A stretch of 10,157 nt of DNA, taken from positions 1 through 10,157 of the forward strand of contig DQKQ01000239.1 in assembly GCA_015660615.1 (NCBI GenBank). Reading direction: 5' to 3'. The notes under the pieces were generated by a model. The model did not search any database, was not told where the DNA came from, and worked only from the letters and a program-made list of their open reading frames with translations. The position numbers were made by a program, and so were the translations under genes. This DNA comes from Flavobacteriales bacterium (GTDB lineage: Bacteria; Bacteroidota; Bacteroidia; Flavobacteriales_D; Sanyastnellaceae). Below are positions 1 through 7,367 of this stretch, piece after piece; position 1 is the first letter of the stretch; the number at the start of each line of letters is the position of its first letter.

Positions 1-576
1 GTGCCACTTGACCATACTGACGCTTACACTCTACTGATTGCCGTTTTGCTTTCAGCTCAGTGTACAGATAAGAGGGTGAATACTGTTACGCCTAAGCTTT
101 TCAAACTTGCTTCTACTCCAGAAGATATGATGATGCAAGAAGTAAAGCAAATTCGTGAGATTATAAAGCCTTGCGGATTATCACCTCGTAAATCTGCCGC
201 AATTCATAGACTGTCAGAGATATTAGTTGAAAAGCATTCGGGCAAAGTTCCTAAGAGCTTTGAGGATTTAGAAGATCTGCCAGGTGTGGGACATAAAACC
301 GCTTCAGTGGTAATGGCACAAGCATTTGGGGTAGCAGCATTCCCCGTGGACACACATATACATCGGCTGATGTACAGGTGGGGATTAACGACCGGGGAAA
401 ACGTGGTTGTGACGGAGAAGGATGCCAAGAGGTTATTCCCACGGGACAAGTGGAATAAACTACACCTACAAATAATTTTTTACGGTCGAGAATATTGCCC
501 AGCTAGAGGTTGGGATATGGGGAAAGATCTAATTACTCAGAAAGTAGGGCGCAGAGAATTTACTTCTATTTTATAA
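1..576 (+). CDS. nth: Endonuclease III (DNA glycosylase/AP lyase), 5'-truncated by window edge
   Basis: Base-excision-repair glycosylase of the HhH-GPD family, which removes oxidised pyrimidines and nicks abasic sites. The 191 visible residues begin inside the first conserved helix (LLIAVLLSAQCTD, residues 11-23). By comparison with E. coli Nth about 20 N-terminal residues are missing, so the GTG at base 1 is probably an internal Val codon, not the start. The helix-hairpin-helix LPGVGHKTASVV (93-104) carries the catalytic Lys99, equivalent to E. coli Lys120. PVDTHIHR (115-122) carries the catalytic Asp117, equivalent to Asp138. The C-terminus is odd: after Cys166 (YCPARGW) the other three Cys ligands of the [4Fe-4S] cluster of E. 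coli Nth are absent and the chain ends in a basic tail. From memory, this form is common in Bacteroidota. The gene ends 2 bp from the convergent fabI. The family call is very secure. Confidence 0.95.
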   Translation: MPLDHTDAYTLLIAVLLSAQCTDKRVNTVTPKLFKLASTPEDMMMQEVKQIREIIKPCGLSPRKSAAIHRLSEILVEKHSGKVPKSFEDLEDLPGVGHKTASVVMAQAFGVAAFPVDTHIHRLMYRWGLTTGENVVVTEKDAKRLFPRDKWNKLHLQIIFYGREYCPARGWDMGKDLITQKVGRREFTSIL

Positions 577-578
577 AT

Positions 579-1403
579 TCACTTCTCTTCGGGAGCAAAC
601 TTAGAAATAACATCCATGCTGACGCCTGTATTAGAGAACCCTCCATCATGGAATAAGTTCTGCATTGTTACGTAACGAGTTAAATCACTGAACATAGTAA
701 TGCAGTAGTCGGCACAAGCTAAAGCATCAGCATTGCCTAGAGGAGACATGGATTCAGAGTAAGCGATGAATTCATCGAATCCTTTTACACCTGAACCAGC
801 AGTAGTAATCGTAGGAGATTGAGAAATCGTGTTGACTCTGACTTTATTCGCAACTCCGTAGTGATATCCGAAACTTCTAGTGATACTCTCAAGGAGAGAT
901 TTTGCGTCAGCCATATCTCCGTAATCAGGGAAAGTTCTTTGGGCTGCTATATATGTAAGAGCTACTACAGAACCCCAATCATTGAGTGCATCAAGTTTCT
1001 TAGCTGTAGCAAGAGTCTTGTGAAGAGAAATAGCACTTACGTCAAGAGTCGTTTGTAAAAACTTATAGTTTAAGTCTGTGTAGTGACGGCCTTTGCGAAC
1101 GTTAGGGCTCATCCCTATGCTATGTAAAACAAAATCAATTTTCCCACCGAAATGTTCCATCGATCCTTCGAACAATTTTTGAATATCTTCTTCACTGGTA
1201 GCGTCAGCAGGTATTACAGGGCAGTTGTTACATTTTGCAGCGAGTTCATTAATTGTCCCCATGCGCATAGCAATAGGTGCATTCGTTAGCACAATTTCTG
1301 CTCCGTGAGCAACGGCTTGTTCCGCCACTTTCCATGCGATAGACATATCGTTCAACGCACCGAAAATTATTCCTTTTTTCCCTTTCAATAAATCTTGAGC
1401 CAT
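579..1403 (-). CDS. fabI: Enoyl-[acyl-carrier-protein] reductase (NADH), FabI type
   Basis: Cytoplasmic short-chain dehydrogenase that performs the last reduction of each type II fatty-acid elongation cycle, converting trans-2-enoyl-ACP to acyl-ACP. The 274 residues are slightly longer than E. coli FabI (262). The N-terminal nucleotide loop is GALNDMSIAW (15-24), matching the FabI GxxxxxSIA pattern. HSIGM (94-98) is the cofactor/substrate loop. The active site is Tyr151, Tyr161 and Lys168, with the same spacings as E. coli Tyr146, Tyr156 and Lys163. The TAAGS-like stretch and the DGGFSN segment (253-258) are also typical. The stretches FGALNDMSIAWKVAE and MSPLGNADAL resemble Bacteroidota FabI proteins as I recall them. 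The ATG at 1403 is preceded by an AT-rich leader with no Shine-Dalgarno. It lies 82 bp downstream of the FAD oxidase on the same strand, so it may be read from that gene or from its own promoter. It ends almost against nth. Confidence 0.96.
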   Translation of the reverse strand: MAQDLLKGKKGIIFGALNDMSIAWKVAEQAVAHGAEIVLTNAPIAMRMGTINELAAKCNNCPVIPADATSEEDIQKLFEGSMEHFGGKIDFVLHSIGMSPNVRKGRHYTDLNYKFLQTTLDVSAISLHKTLATAKKLDALNDWGSVVALTYIAAQRTFPDYGDMADAKSLLESITRSFGYHYGVANKVRVNTISQSPTITTAGSGVKGFDEFIAYSESMSPLGNADALACADYCITMFSDLTRYVTMQNLFHDGGFSNTGVSMDVISKFAPEEK

Positions 1404-1428
1404 TTTATGTTATGCTTAATTTAAAAAT

Positions 1429-1436
1429 TAAAGTTA
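1429..1436 (-). promoter_or_regulatory. Weak candidate -7 element for fabI
   Basis: On the minus strand this reads TAACTTTA, 7 of 8 to the Bacteroidota -7 consensus TAnnTTTG. A poor -33 (GTTA) lies 19 bases upstream, and the fabI ATG follows about 25 bases downstream. The surrounding sequence is AT-rich, so a chance match is quite possible. Confidence 0.25.
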
Positions 1437-1485
1437 GTCTTACAATTCACACTTTTAACGCACATGAAAATCAGAATATTCACAT

Positions 1486-2874
1486 TCACGAGTTTGGAAA
1501 CATTTTCCCTGGATTCATTATTCCCTTGGGATCAAATCCGTTTTTAATCATCTTTAAAACAGATAACTCGTCAGGGGAGAAAGCTATGTCCATAAAGTCC
1601 TTTTGGACTAAGCCTATGCCATGTTCACCGCTTAAAGTGCCTCCCATCGCTACAACTACATCAAACAATTCCCGAATAGCTTTATTTAATTCTACAGACC
1701 AAAACTGATCACTTAAATCGTCCCTTAAGATATTTATGTGAAGATTTCCATCTCCAGCGTGACCATAACAAATAGATCTAAATCCATATTTCTCCCCGAT
1801 TGATTTCACTGCCAGCATCAGATCAGGCAACATCCCGCGTGGGACTACTGTATCCTCTTCCTTATAAATACTCGCCGCCTTGACCGCCTCTCCTACCCTT
1901 CTCCTTAAAAACCAGAGCTGTTCCTTCTCCGAATCCGACTGAGCAAATAGAACTTCACCCGAACCATTTTCTTCTAAAACTGAAAGTATCCTTTCGCACT
2001 GAGGCATAATCTCAGACTCATCAAAGCCATCCACTTCAATCAATAAATATGCTTTATCGGTTGGATCAATAGATATTTCTTTATTACCTGTAAATTCTTG
2101 AGTCAGAACCATAGCATCATGCTCCATAAACTCAACTGCGCTTGGCATCGCACCAGCTCTGAAAATTTCGGACACGGTTTTACATGCGTTAGTGATACTT
2201 GTAAATGGAACAAGCATGAGAGCTTGAAATCTAGGCAATGGCAGAAGTTTAAGAGTAGCTCTAGTGACCACACCCAGTGTCCCCTCGCTCCCTACAATAA
2301 GCCCCGTTAAGTTATACCCCGTACTGTTTTTTAACGTGTTTGCACCCGTTTCTATAACGCGACCATCAGGAAGCACCACCTCTAGGTTTAAAACCCAATC
2401 CTTAGTTACACCATACTTCACAGCCCTTGGGCCCCCACTATTCTCGGCTATATTACCCCCAATAGTACAAGTTCCTTGAGAAGCAGGGTCGACTGCGTAA
2501 AAGAGACCCTTCTCGGAAACCGCGTTTTGGAGCACTTCAGTTATAACTCCAGGCTCAACAATCACTTGGTGATTTTTCTCATCTATAAGTAAAATCTTAT
2601 TCATTCTCCTTAACGACAACACAAGGCCTCCTTTAATTGCAAGAGCCCCACCACTAAGTCCAGTTCTTGCACCTCCAGCTGTAACTGGTACTTCATGCTC
2701 GAAAGCCATCCTAATTAATGCAGAAACCTCCATTGTAGATACCGGTTCCGCAACCACTCCAGGTCTAAAATGCAAGTCTTCAGTTTCATCTTTCGAATGA
2801 AATTCCATGATATCACCATCAAAATGCAGCCTTTCGGGAGGTAAAATATTTTGAAAAATATTTCTATAATTCAT
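1486..2874 (-). CDS. FAD-linked 2-hydroxyacid oxidase/dehydrogenase, GlcD / D-lactate dehydrogenase family
   Basis: A 462-residue single-chain flavoprotein of the vanillyl-alcohol-oxidase fold, probably oxidising a D-2-hydroxyacid such as D-lactate, glycolate or 2-hydroxyglutarate. The FAD-binding half (about 35-215) shows GGARTGLSGGA (67-77, pyrophosphate loop), TIGGNIAENSGG (137-148) and GSEGTLG (195-201). The C-terminal FAD-oxidase half shows GHAGDGNLH (371-379) and SGEHGIG (415-421); by homology with human D-2-hydroxyglutarate dehydrogenase His372, His379 and Glu417 are likely metal ligands. It ends with the family's FDPKGIMNPGK pattern (447-457). No signal peptide, no C-terminal Fe-S domain and no GlcE/GlcF partner is visible here, so the electron acceptor cannot be named. 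The start at 2874 gives the expected family N-terminus. It is divergent from the peptidase gene, with 66 bp between the starts. The family is certain but the substrate is not. Confidence 0.93.
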   Translation of the reverse strand: MNYRNIFQNILPPERLHFDGDIMEFHSKDETEDLHFRPGVVAEPVSTMEVSALIRMAFEHEVPVTAGGARTGLSGGALAIKGGLVLSLRRMNKILLIDEKNHQVIVEPGVITEVLQNAVSEKGLFYAVDPASQGTCTIGGNIAENSGGPRAVKYGVTKDWVLNLEVVLPDGRVIETGANTLKNSTGYNLTGLIVGSEGTLGVVTRATLKLLPLPRFQALMLVPFTSITNACKTVSEIFRAGAMPSAVEFMEHDAMVLTQEFTGNKEISIDPTDKAYLLIEVDGFDESEIMPQCERILSVLEENGSGEVLFAQSDSEKEQLWFLRRRVGEAVKAASIYKEEDTVVPRGMLPDLMLAVKSIGEKYGFRSICYGHAGDGNLHINILRDDLSDQFWSVELNKAIRELFDVVVAMGGTLSGEHGIGLVQKDFMDIAFSPDELSVLKMIKNGFDPKGIMNPGKMFPNS

Positions 2875-2919
2875 ATGCAGTGCTCTTAGACGTTATCGAT
2901 TTACTATCTTGTACGCTGT

Positions 2920-2927
2920 CAAAAGTA
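2920..2927 (-). promoter_or_regulatory. Candidate -7 element for the FAD oxidase
   Basis: The minus strand reads TACTTTTG, an exact match to the Bacteroidota -7 consensus TAnnTTTG. A transcript would start near 2913, leaving a leader of about 38 nt before the ATG at 2874. No TTG lies 19-23 bases upstream, so the -33 box is missing and support is only partial. For the divergent peptidase gene I find only a degenerate TATCTTG at 2905-2911. Confidence 0.35.
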
Positions 2928-2940
2928 ACCCCCAATTAAT

Positions 2941-5154
2941 ATGATATTTCAGATGCACAAATATTTTTCAAAGACAGTCACATTGTCTCTTGCTTTAAGC
3001 ACGTTCCTTTTGTGCTTTTCTTCTTCAGCCCAAACTTTCTCAAACGAAAAAATCTGGAGCGGAGAATTCCGATCAGAAGGCGTTTGGGGAGTAAGATCTA
3101 TGGCAAGCGGGACTCATTACACTACGAGTGATTTTGATGAAGATGAAGGATCTTCAATCGTTAAGTATTCCTACGAATCTGGCAAGAAGGTAAAAACCAT
3201 CGTTACTTCAATTGAAGCTTTTGAAGATGCCCGAGAATACATTAATGACTACTTATTCAGTGCTGACGAGAGGTTCATACTTCTCACAACAAACACGAAC
3301 CAACTATATAGACATTCGTTTTATGCAGATTTCTACATCTACGATACCCATTCAAAAGAGCTAGCTAAACCATTAACAGATTTCTCAAAAGGCCAACAGC
3401 GCCTTGCGACATTCTCTCCTTCTGCAGATAAAGTTGCATTTGTAAGAAATAACAATGTTTTTATTGCAAACCTTATCGACGGAACGGAAACACAAGTAAC
3501 AACTGACGGACTTGCGAATAGCATTATCAACGGAGCTACTGACTGGGTTTACGAAGAGGAATTCGGTGATGACAACGGAATGAAGTGGTCGCCTGACGGT
3601 GAGAGACTCGCTTATTACAGGTTTAATGAAAGTGCCGTTAAGGAGATGAACATGACTATGTACGGTGGACTATACCCCGCACTCAACACATTCAAGTACC
3701 CTAAAGCTGGGGAAGTAAACAGTGAGGTGCAGGTGTACATCCACAATTTAAGCACTGGGATTAATCACGCCGTGGCAGTTAATATGAATGCGTATTACTT
3801 ACCTAGATTCTTTTGGACTAAAGATGTTGAACAACTATGCATCTTAACTATGAACCGACACCAAAACGATCTGAGATTTTACATTACAGAAGGTGAATTG
3901 TCTAACAATCGCATAGGCAGTAAAGAGGTTTTCAAAGAAACAACAAGAACATATATAGATATCCACGATAATCTCATCTTCTTGAAAGATGGAAAATCCT
4001 TTCTTTGGACTAGTGAAAGAGACGGGTTTAACCACATCTACAAATTTGGGTATGATGGTAAAGTGAAGCAATTAACGAAAGGAGAATGGGACGTTGTTGA
4101 ATTCATGGGTTATGACGAATCTAAAAAGAAAATTTACTTCAGCTCATCTATGAAAGGAGCAACTCAACAACACCTACACTCTGTTGATTTTAAAGGCAAT
4201 ATTATAACTTTAGACGACACACCAGGACATCACAGTGCAGACGTCTCTGCCAACTTCTCCTATAGAATACACAACCACAGCGATGCCAACACTCCTCCTA
4301 TCTACACCTTAATAGATAGAAAAGGCAACGTTGTTAGAACATTAAAAAGCAATGAGGATCTTAGAAACACGCTCAGCGAATATGACTACTCTGAAAAAGA
4401 GTTCTTTTCATTTACTAACTCTTCTGGAGCTGAGCTAAATTGTTGGAAGATTTTACCTCCTGATTTTGACGCTGTTAAAGAATACCCCGTTTACGTAGCC
4501 ATTTACGGAGGCCCCGGAGTCAATACCGTTACAGATAGTTGGGGTGGATCAAACCTTATGTGGTATCAATATTTAGCTCAAGAAGGGTACATCGTGGTAT
4601 CGGTCGATCCAAGAGGAACTCCTCTTAGGGGACGCAAATTCGAGCACAGTACATATAAAGAATTGGGGAAATTAGAGACTGAGGACTTTATTGATTTCGC
4701 TAAATACTTAGGTGACCTAGAATACGTAGATGCTGATAGAATAGGAATTCAAGGATGGAGCTACGGTGGGTTTATGACGCTACTTTGCATGACTAAAGGG
4801 GCTGAAGTTTATAGCGCTGGCATCTCAGTTGCTCCAGTCACAAACTGGAAATACTATGACACCGTTTACACTGAGAGATTTATGCAAACGCCTCAAGAAA
4901 ATGAGAGCGGGTACGAAGACAACAGCCCGGTAAACCACGCTGATAAACTTGAAGGAGCCCTTCTACTCGTTCACGGATCAGGTGATGACAACGTCCACTT
5001 CCAAAATTCTATGGAGATGGTGAACGCTTTAGTGGATGCAAATAAAGATTTCGATTTCTTTGCTTATCCAGATCGCAACCACGGTATATACGGGGGAAAT
5101 ACGCGAATACATCTTTTCAATATGATGATGGATTTCGTGAAGGAAAATTTCTAA
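2941..5154 (+). CDS. Secreted dipeptidyl peptidase IV (serine peptidase family S9B)
   Basis: Removes N-terminal dipeptides, in this family preferentially Xaa-Pro or Xaa-Ala, outside the cytoplasm. The 737 residues match the usual DPP IV length. A hydrophobic signal peptide spans roughly residues 11-30, with likely cleavage after SSSA before Gln31. A beta-propeller domain follows (about 95-460); it contains DWVYEEEFG (201-209), equivalent to the human DPP4 double-Glu motif that holds the substrate N-terminus and separates S9B from other S9 enzymes. The alpha/beta hydrolase domain (about 500-737) has the oxyanion Tyr522 (IYGGPG), nucleophile Ser607 in GWSYGG, Asp682 in GSGDDNVHFQ with Asn684, and His714 in NHGIYG. 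All catalytic residues are present, so it should be active. The start is ambiguous: the Met at 2953 (MHKYFSK) would give a more typical signal peptide than the Met at 2941. No T9SS sorting domain is present, so it probably ends in the periplasm. It faces a peptide transporter across a terminator. Confidence 0.95.
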   Translation: MIFQMHKYFSKTVTLSLALSTFLLCFSSSAQTFSNEKIWSGEFRSEGVWGVRSMASGTHYTTSDFDEDEGSSIVKYSYESGKKVKTIVTSIEAFEDAREYINDYLFSADERFILLTTNTNQLYRHSFYADFYIYDTHSKELAKPLTDFSKGQQRLATFSPSADKVAFVRNNNVFIANLIDGTETQVTTDGLANSIINGATDWVYEEEFGDDNGMKWSPDGERLAYYRFNESAVKEMNMTMYGGLYPALNTFKYPKAGEVNSEVQVYIHNLSTGINHAVAVNMNAYYLPRFFWTKDVEQLCILTMNRHQNDLRFYITEGELSNNRIGSKEVFKETTRTYIDIHDNLIFLKDGKSFLWTSERDGFNHIYKFGYDGKVKQLTKGEWDVVEFMGYDESKKKIYFSSSMKGATQQHLHSVDFKGNIITLDDTPGHHSADVSANFSYRIHNHSDANTPPIYTLIDRKGNVVRTLKSNEDLRNTLSEYDYSEKEFFSFTNSSGAELNCWKILPPDFDAVKEYPVYVAIYGGPGVNTVTDSWGGSNLMWYQYLAQEGYIVVSVDPRGTPLRGRKFEHSTYKELGKLETEDFIDFAKYLGDLEYVDADRIGIQGWSYGGFMTLLCMTKGAEVYSAGISVAPVTNWKYYDTVYTERFMQTPQENESGYEDNSPVNHADKLEGALLLVHGSGDDNVHFQNSMEMVNALVDANKDFDFFAYPDRNHGIYGGNTRIHLFNMMMDFVKENF

Positions 5155-5182
5155 GGCGTCTAGTAGTAAGTTTATTAAAACG

Positions 5183-5226
5183 AAATCGGGGTGACTCTGC
5201 AATTGCAAAGTCACCCCGATTTTTTT
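5183..5226. terminator. Strong intrinsic terminator between the convergent peptidase and transporter genes
   Basis: A perfect 14-bp inverted repeat, AAATCGGGGTGACT (5183-5196) with AGTCACCCCGATTT (5209-5222), encloses a 12-nt loop. The loop contains the small palindrome TGCAATTGCA, which could add a 3-bp inner stem with an AATT tip. Seven T residues follow on the plus strand (5220-5226), ending transcription of the peptidase gene. On the minus strand the stem is followed by TTTCGTTTTAAT, less clean but T-rich, so the element may also end the transporter transcript. Confidence 0.9.
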
Positions 5227-5240
5227 ATTTCAATTATTAT

Positions 5241-6590
5241 TTAACTCAGTACAGCTTCTTCATCCTCTACACCGTGAGTTAAAGCCTCAAGCTTTGGCCT
5301 GATAAGTAAAACTAGTAATCCTATGCCTACACATGTTACAGCAATACCTGTAAAGATTGTGAACTCGCCTAAACTTGAAGACCACTCTCCTAAAAGACCA
5401 GCTAGCTTACTCCCAAACCCTGTCATAGCAAAGTATATACCCATCATTATCGAAGCGTATTTTACAGGAGCAAGTTTTGTGACAAATGACAATGCTACTG
5501 GAGATAAACAAAGCTCTCCTATCGTATGAAACAAGTATGCAAATACTAACCAGTACATAGCTGAACTACCTGTAGCTTCGTACTGAGCAGTCGCCCCAGT
5601 CATAAAGAAGAAGCCAATACCCATAATGATTAATCCAATAATCATTTTAAATAGAGAGGATGAAACCTTGCCTTTTAACTTCCTATTCGCCCAAAATAAA
5701 GCAACTGTAGTTCCAAAGAAAATGATGAACATAGCATTGATTGACTGGAACCATGAAGCAGGCACTAACCAATCTCCAATCAATCTATCAGTCTTCTCCA
5801 TTGTATAGATATTCATTAAACCTCCCGCCTGTTCAAATGCTCCCCAGAACAATATCACTAAAAGGAATGAGATTAAAAGAACGCCAACTCTATCCTTCTC
5901 TACTTTAGTAAGGGGAGCTTTCATAACCTCTTTTTCATCCTTAGAGTCTCCTAAATAGTTCCCTACTTGACTGAGGTACTTAAGACCAAACACATACTGC
6001 AACAGCCCTAAACCCATTCCTATACCAGCTAGACCAAATCCATAGTGCCATCCATGAACCTCACCTACATACCCAACTATTAAACTCGATAAAAACGCAC
6101 CTACATTAATACCTATATAGAATATTGTAAATCCTTTATCTCTTCTGATATCTCCTTGCTTATAAAGCCCCCCAACCATAGTTGAGATATTTGGTTTTAA
6201 CATACCTACCCCCAAGACAATAAAAACCAGACCACTATAAAAAGCCCACATTTGCTCAATCGCAAGAGTACTGTGACCTATTAAAAGGAGGATACCACCG
6301 ATGAGGACGGATCTCTTTTGTCCTAAAAATTTGTCTGCGATATATCCGCCAGGAACAGACATGACGTATACCATCATAGTGTACCAACCGTATAGAGCAA
6401 GCGCATCACCATCAGTCCAACCTAACCCTGGGTTAATTTCTTTAGTCTCCGTAACCAAGTACAACACGAGGATAGCTCTCATTCCGTAGTATGAAAAACG
6501 CTCCCACATTTCTGTGAAAAACAATACGTAAAGACCTATTGGGTGGCCAAATAATTCTTTCTGGTGGGCCGGTATTGATGCTGAAGACAT
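5241..6590 (-). CDS. Proton-dependent oligopeptide transporter (POT/PTR2 family, MFS)
   Basis: Inner-membrane proton symporter for di- and tripeptides. The 449 residues are mostly hydrophobic. TM1 carries the hallmark EMWERFSYYGM (27-37), with Glu27, Glu30 and Arg31 of the ExxERFxYY proton-coupling motif. The PTR2 signature lies at FYIGINVGAF (157-166). TM7 has FWGAFEQAG (248-256) with the conserved Glu253, and TM10 has TIGELCLSPVALS (356-368) with Glu359. About 12 membrane helices can be traced. The TM6-TM7 linker (about 207-235) is short and charged, so the extra helix pair HA-HB of typical 14-helix bacterial POTs appears absent; this fits the length below the usual 480-500 or more. The ATG at 6590 follows an A/T-rich leader. 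It converges on the dipeptidyl peptidase gene, which suggests a shared substrate class. The family is secure; the exact peptide preference cannot be read from sequence. Confidence 0.95.
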   Translation of the reverse strand: MSSASIPAHQKELFGHPIGLYVLFFTEMWERFSYYGMRAILVLYLVTETKEINPGLGWTDGDALALYGWYTMMVYVMSVPGGYIADKFLGQKRSVLIGGILLLIGHSTLAIEQMWAFYSGLVFIVLGVGMLKPNISTMVGGLYKQGDIRRDKGFTIFYIGINVGAFLSSLIVGYVGEVHGWHYGFGLAGIGMGLGLLQYVFGLKYLSQVGNYLGDSKDEKEVMKAPLTKVEKDRVGVLLISFLLVILFWGAFEQAGGLMNIYTMEKTDRLIGDWLVPASWFQSINAMFIIFFGTTVALFWANRKLKGKVSSSLFKMIIGLIIMGIGFFFMTGATAQYEATGSSAMYWLVFAYLFHTIGELCLSPVALSFVTKLAPVKYASIMMGIYFAMTGFGSKLAGLLGEWSSSLGEFTIFTGIAVTCVGIGLLVLLIRPKLEALTHGVEDEEAVLS

Positions 6591-6690
6591 GATTTTTAAT
6601 TTTTAATTCTTTGCAAAATACAACTATGAATGTAATAAACATCTTCCATCTTTTTTATTTTGTAAATTGCAACCTTATAAAAAATAATTA
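6591..6690. promoter_or_regulatory. Divergent intergenic region (transporter / thioredoxin-like gene)
   Basis: This 100-bp, strongly AT-rich gap must hold the start signals for both flanking genes. Near matches to TAnnTTTG exist on each strand: TTATTTTG on plus near 6655 and TATTTTG on minus near 6615-6621. Neither is paired with a TTG at the right distance. I cannot place a promoter with confidence; no operator-like dyad stands out. Confidence 0.4.
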
Positions 6691-7248
6691 ATGATGCGTC
6701 TTTTAATTGCTTCTATAGCACTGGTTTGGTTTTCTAACTTAGAATTTAATGCTCAGGAAGCAAAAATAAATTGGATGACTGTTGAAGAAGTGACCGAAGC
6801 GCTCAAAGATGAACCACGCAAAGTCATGATGGATGTATACACCAAATGGTGTGGACCCTGTAAGATGATGATGGCGAATACATTTACAAATAAGAACTTA
6901 ATTGAATACGTAAATAAAAATTATTACTGTGTGAAATTTGACGCTGAAAGCCCAGACCCTACAACATTTAAAGGAGAGGTTTACAGCAATCCCAATTACA
7001 ACCCCAATAGCAAAGGACGCAATGGAGTACACCAACTATCCATAGCATTAAAGGTCTCAGCGTACCCTACTATAGTTTATTTCGATGAAGATTTGAATGT
7101 TATAGCACCTATTTCCGGATACAAGCAGCCTCGTCAACTTCAGGTTTTGCTTACATTTTTTAACGATGTTTTTAAGAGTGATACCCCAAAAGAAAAAATG
7201 CAACCTATGTGGGATAAATACTCTTCTGATTTTGTTGGCACTTGGTGA
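6691..7248 (+). CDS. Secreted thioredoxin-family protein
   Basis: A 185-residue exported thiol-disulfide protein. A short signal peptide (about 1-21, hydrophobic RLLIASIALVWF) ends at FNA before Gln22. The thioredoxin fold follows: WCGPCK (53-58) is the redox centre with Cys54 and Cys57, and YPTIVYF (125-131) supplies the cis-Pro126. Between these lies an insertion rich in Asn, Tyr and Pro (about 88-112) not found in classical thioredoxin. I recall similar Flavobacteria proteins with the same insertion and a C-terminal helix ending in an F-x-GT-like tail, so this gene looks complete. Its role is probably reduction or disulfide handling in the periplasm; no dedicated partner is next to it. Met1 or Met2 could be the start. 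It ends with in-frame tandem stops (TGA TAA). No terminator is seen before gltA, so some read-through is possible, but gltA has its own promoter. Confidence 0.9.
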   Translation: MMRLLIASIALVWFSNLEFNAQEAKINWMTVEEVTEALKDEPRKVMMDVYTKWCGPCKMMMANTFTNKNLIEYVNKNYYCVKFDAESPDPTTFKGEVYSNPNYNPNSKGRNGVHQLSIALKVSAYPTIVYFDEDLNVIAPISGYKQPRQLQVLLTFFNDVFKSDTPKEKMQPMWDKYSSDFVGTW

Positions 7249-7270
7249 TAAACTCTTTTGCTTTAAGTTA

Positions 7271-7302
7271 TTGCATTTAGGCTGTTGATTTTGTTATATT
7301 TG
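7271..7302 (+). promoter_or_regulatory. Bacteroidota-type sigma-A promoter for gltA
   Basis: TTG at 7271-7273 is followed after 21 bases by TATATTTG (7295-7302), an exact match to the TAnnTTTG -7 box of Bacteroidota; the published -33/-7 arrangement is TTG with a spacer of about 19-23. Transcription would start near 7308, giving a leader of about 60 nt. The leader ends in an A-rich stretch (GCGAAAAA) directly before the gltA ATG, with no Shine-Dalgarno, as is usual in this phylum. Confidence 0.75.
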
Positions 7303-7367
7303 CATCCCGCTTTTTTTGGTGGACATTGACATCTTTGGCACACAACTGAAAAATAAATAGCGAAAAA

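Noticed and set aside
1..3. GTG at base 1 as the true start of nth
   Set aside because: The protein would begin inside the conserved first core region, lacking about 20 residues normally present; the gene is cut by the window edge.
204..449. Minus-strand open frame of 81 codons inside nth
   Set aside because: It lies antisense to a well-conserved gene, encodes no recognisable domain, and is low-complexity shadow coding.
583..595. CTC-TTCGG-GAG as a terminator between nth and fabI
   Set aside because: Only three base pairs and no T-tract on either strand.
1412..1708. Plus-strand open frame of 98 codons across the fabI-FAD oxidase gap
   Set aside because: Most of it is antisense to the conserved C-terminus of the FAD oxidase and it resembles no family.
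7249..7367. A small RNA or tRNA gene in the gap before gltA
   Set aside because: No cloverleaf or conserved tRNA boxes; the gap is explained by a promoter and leader.
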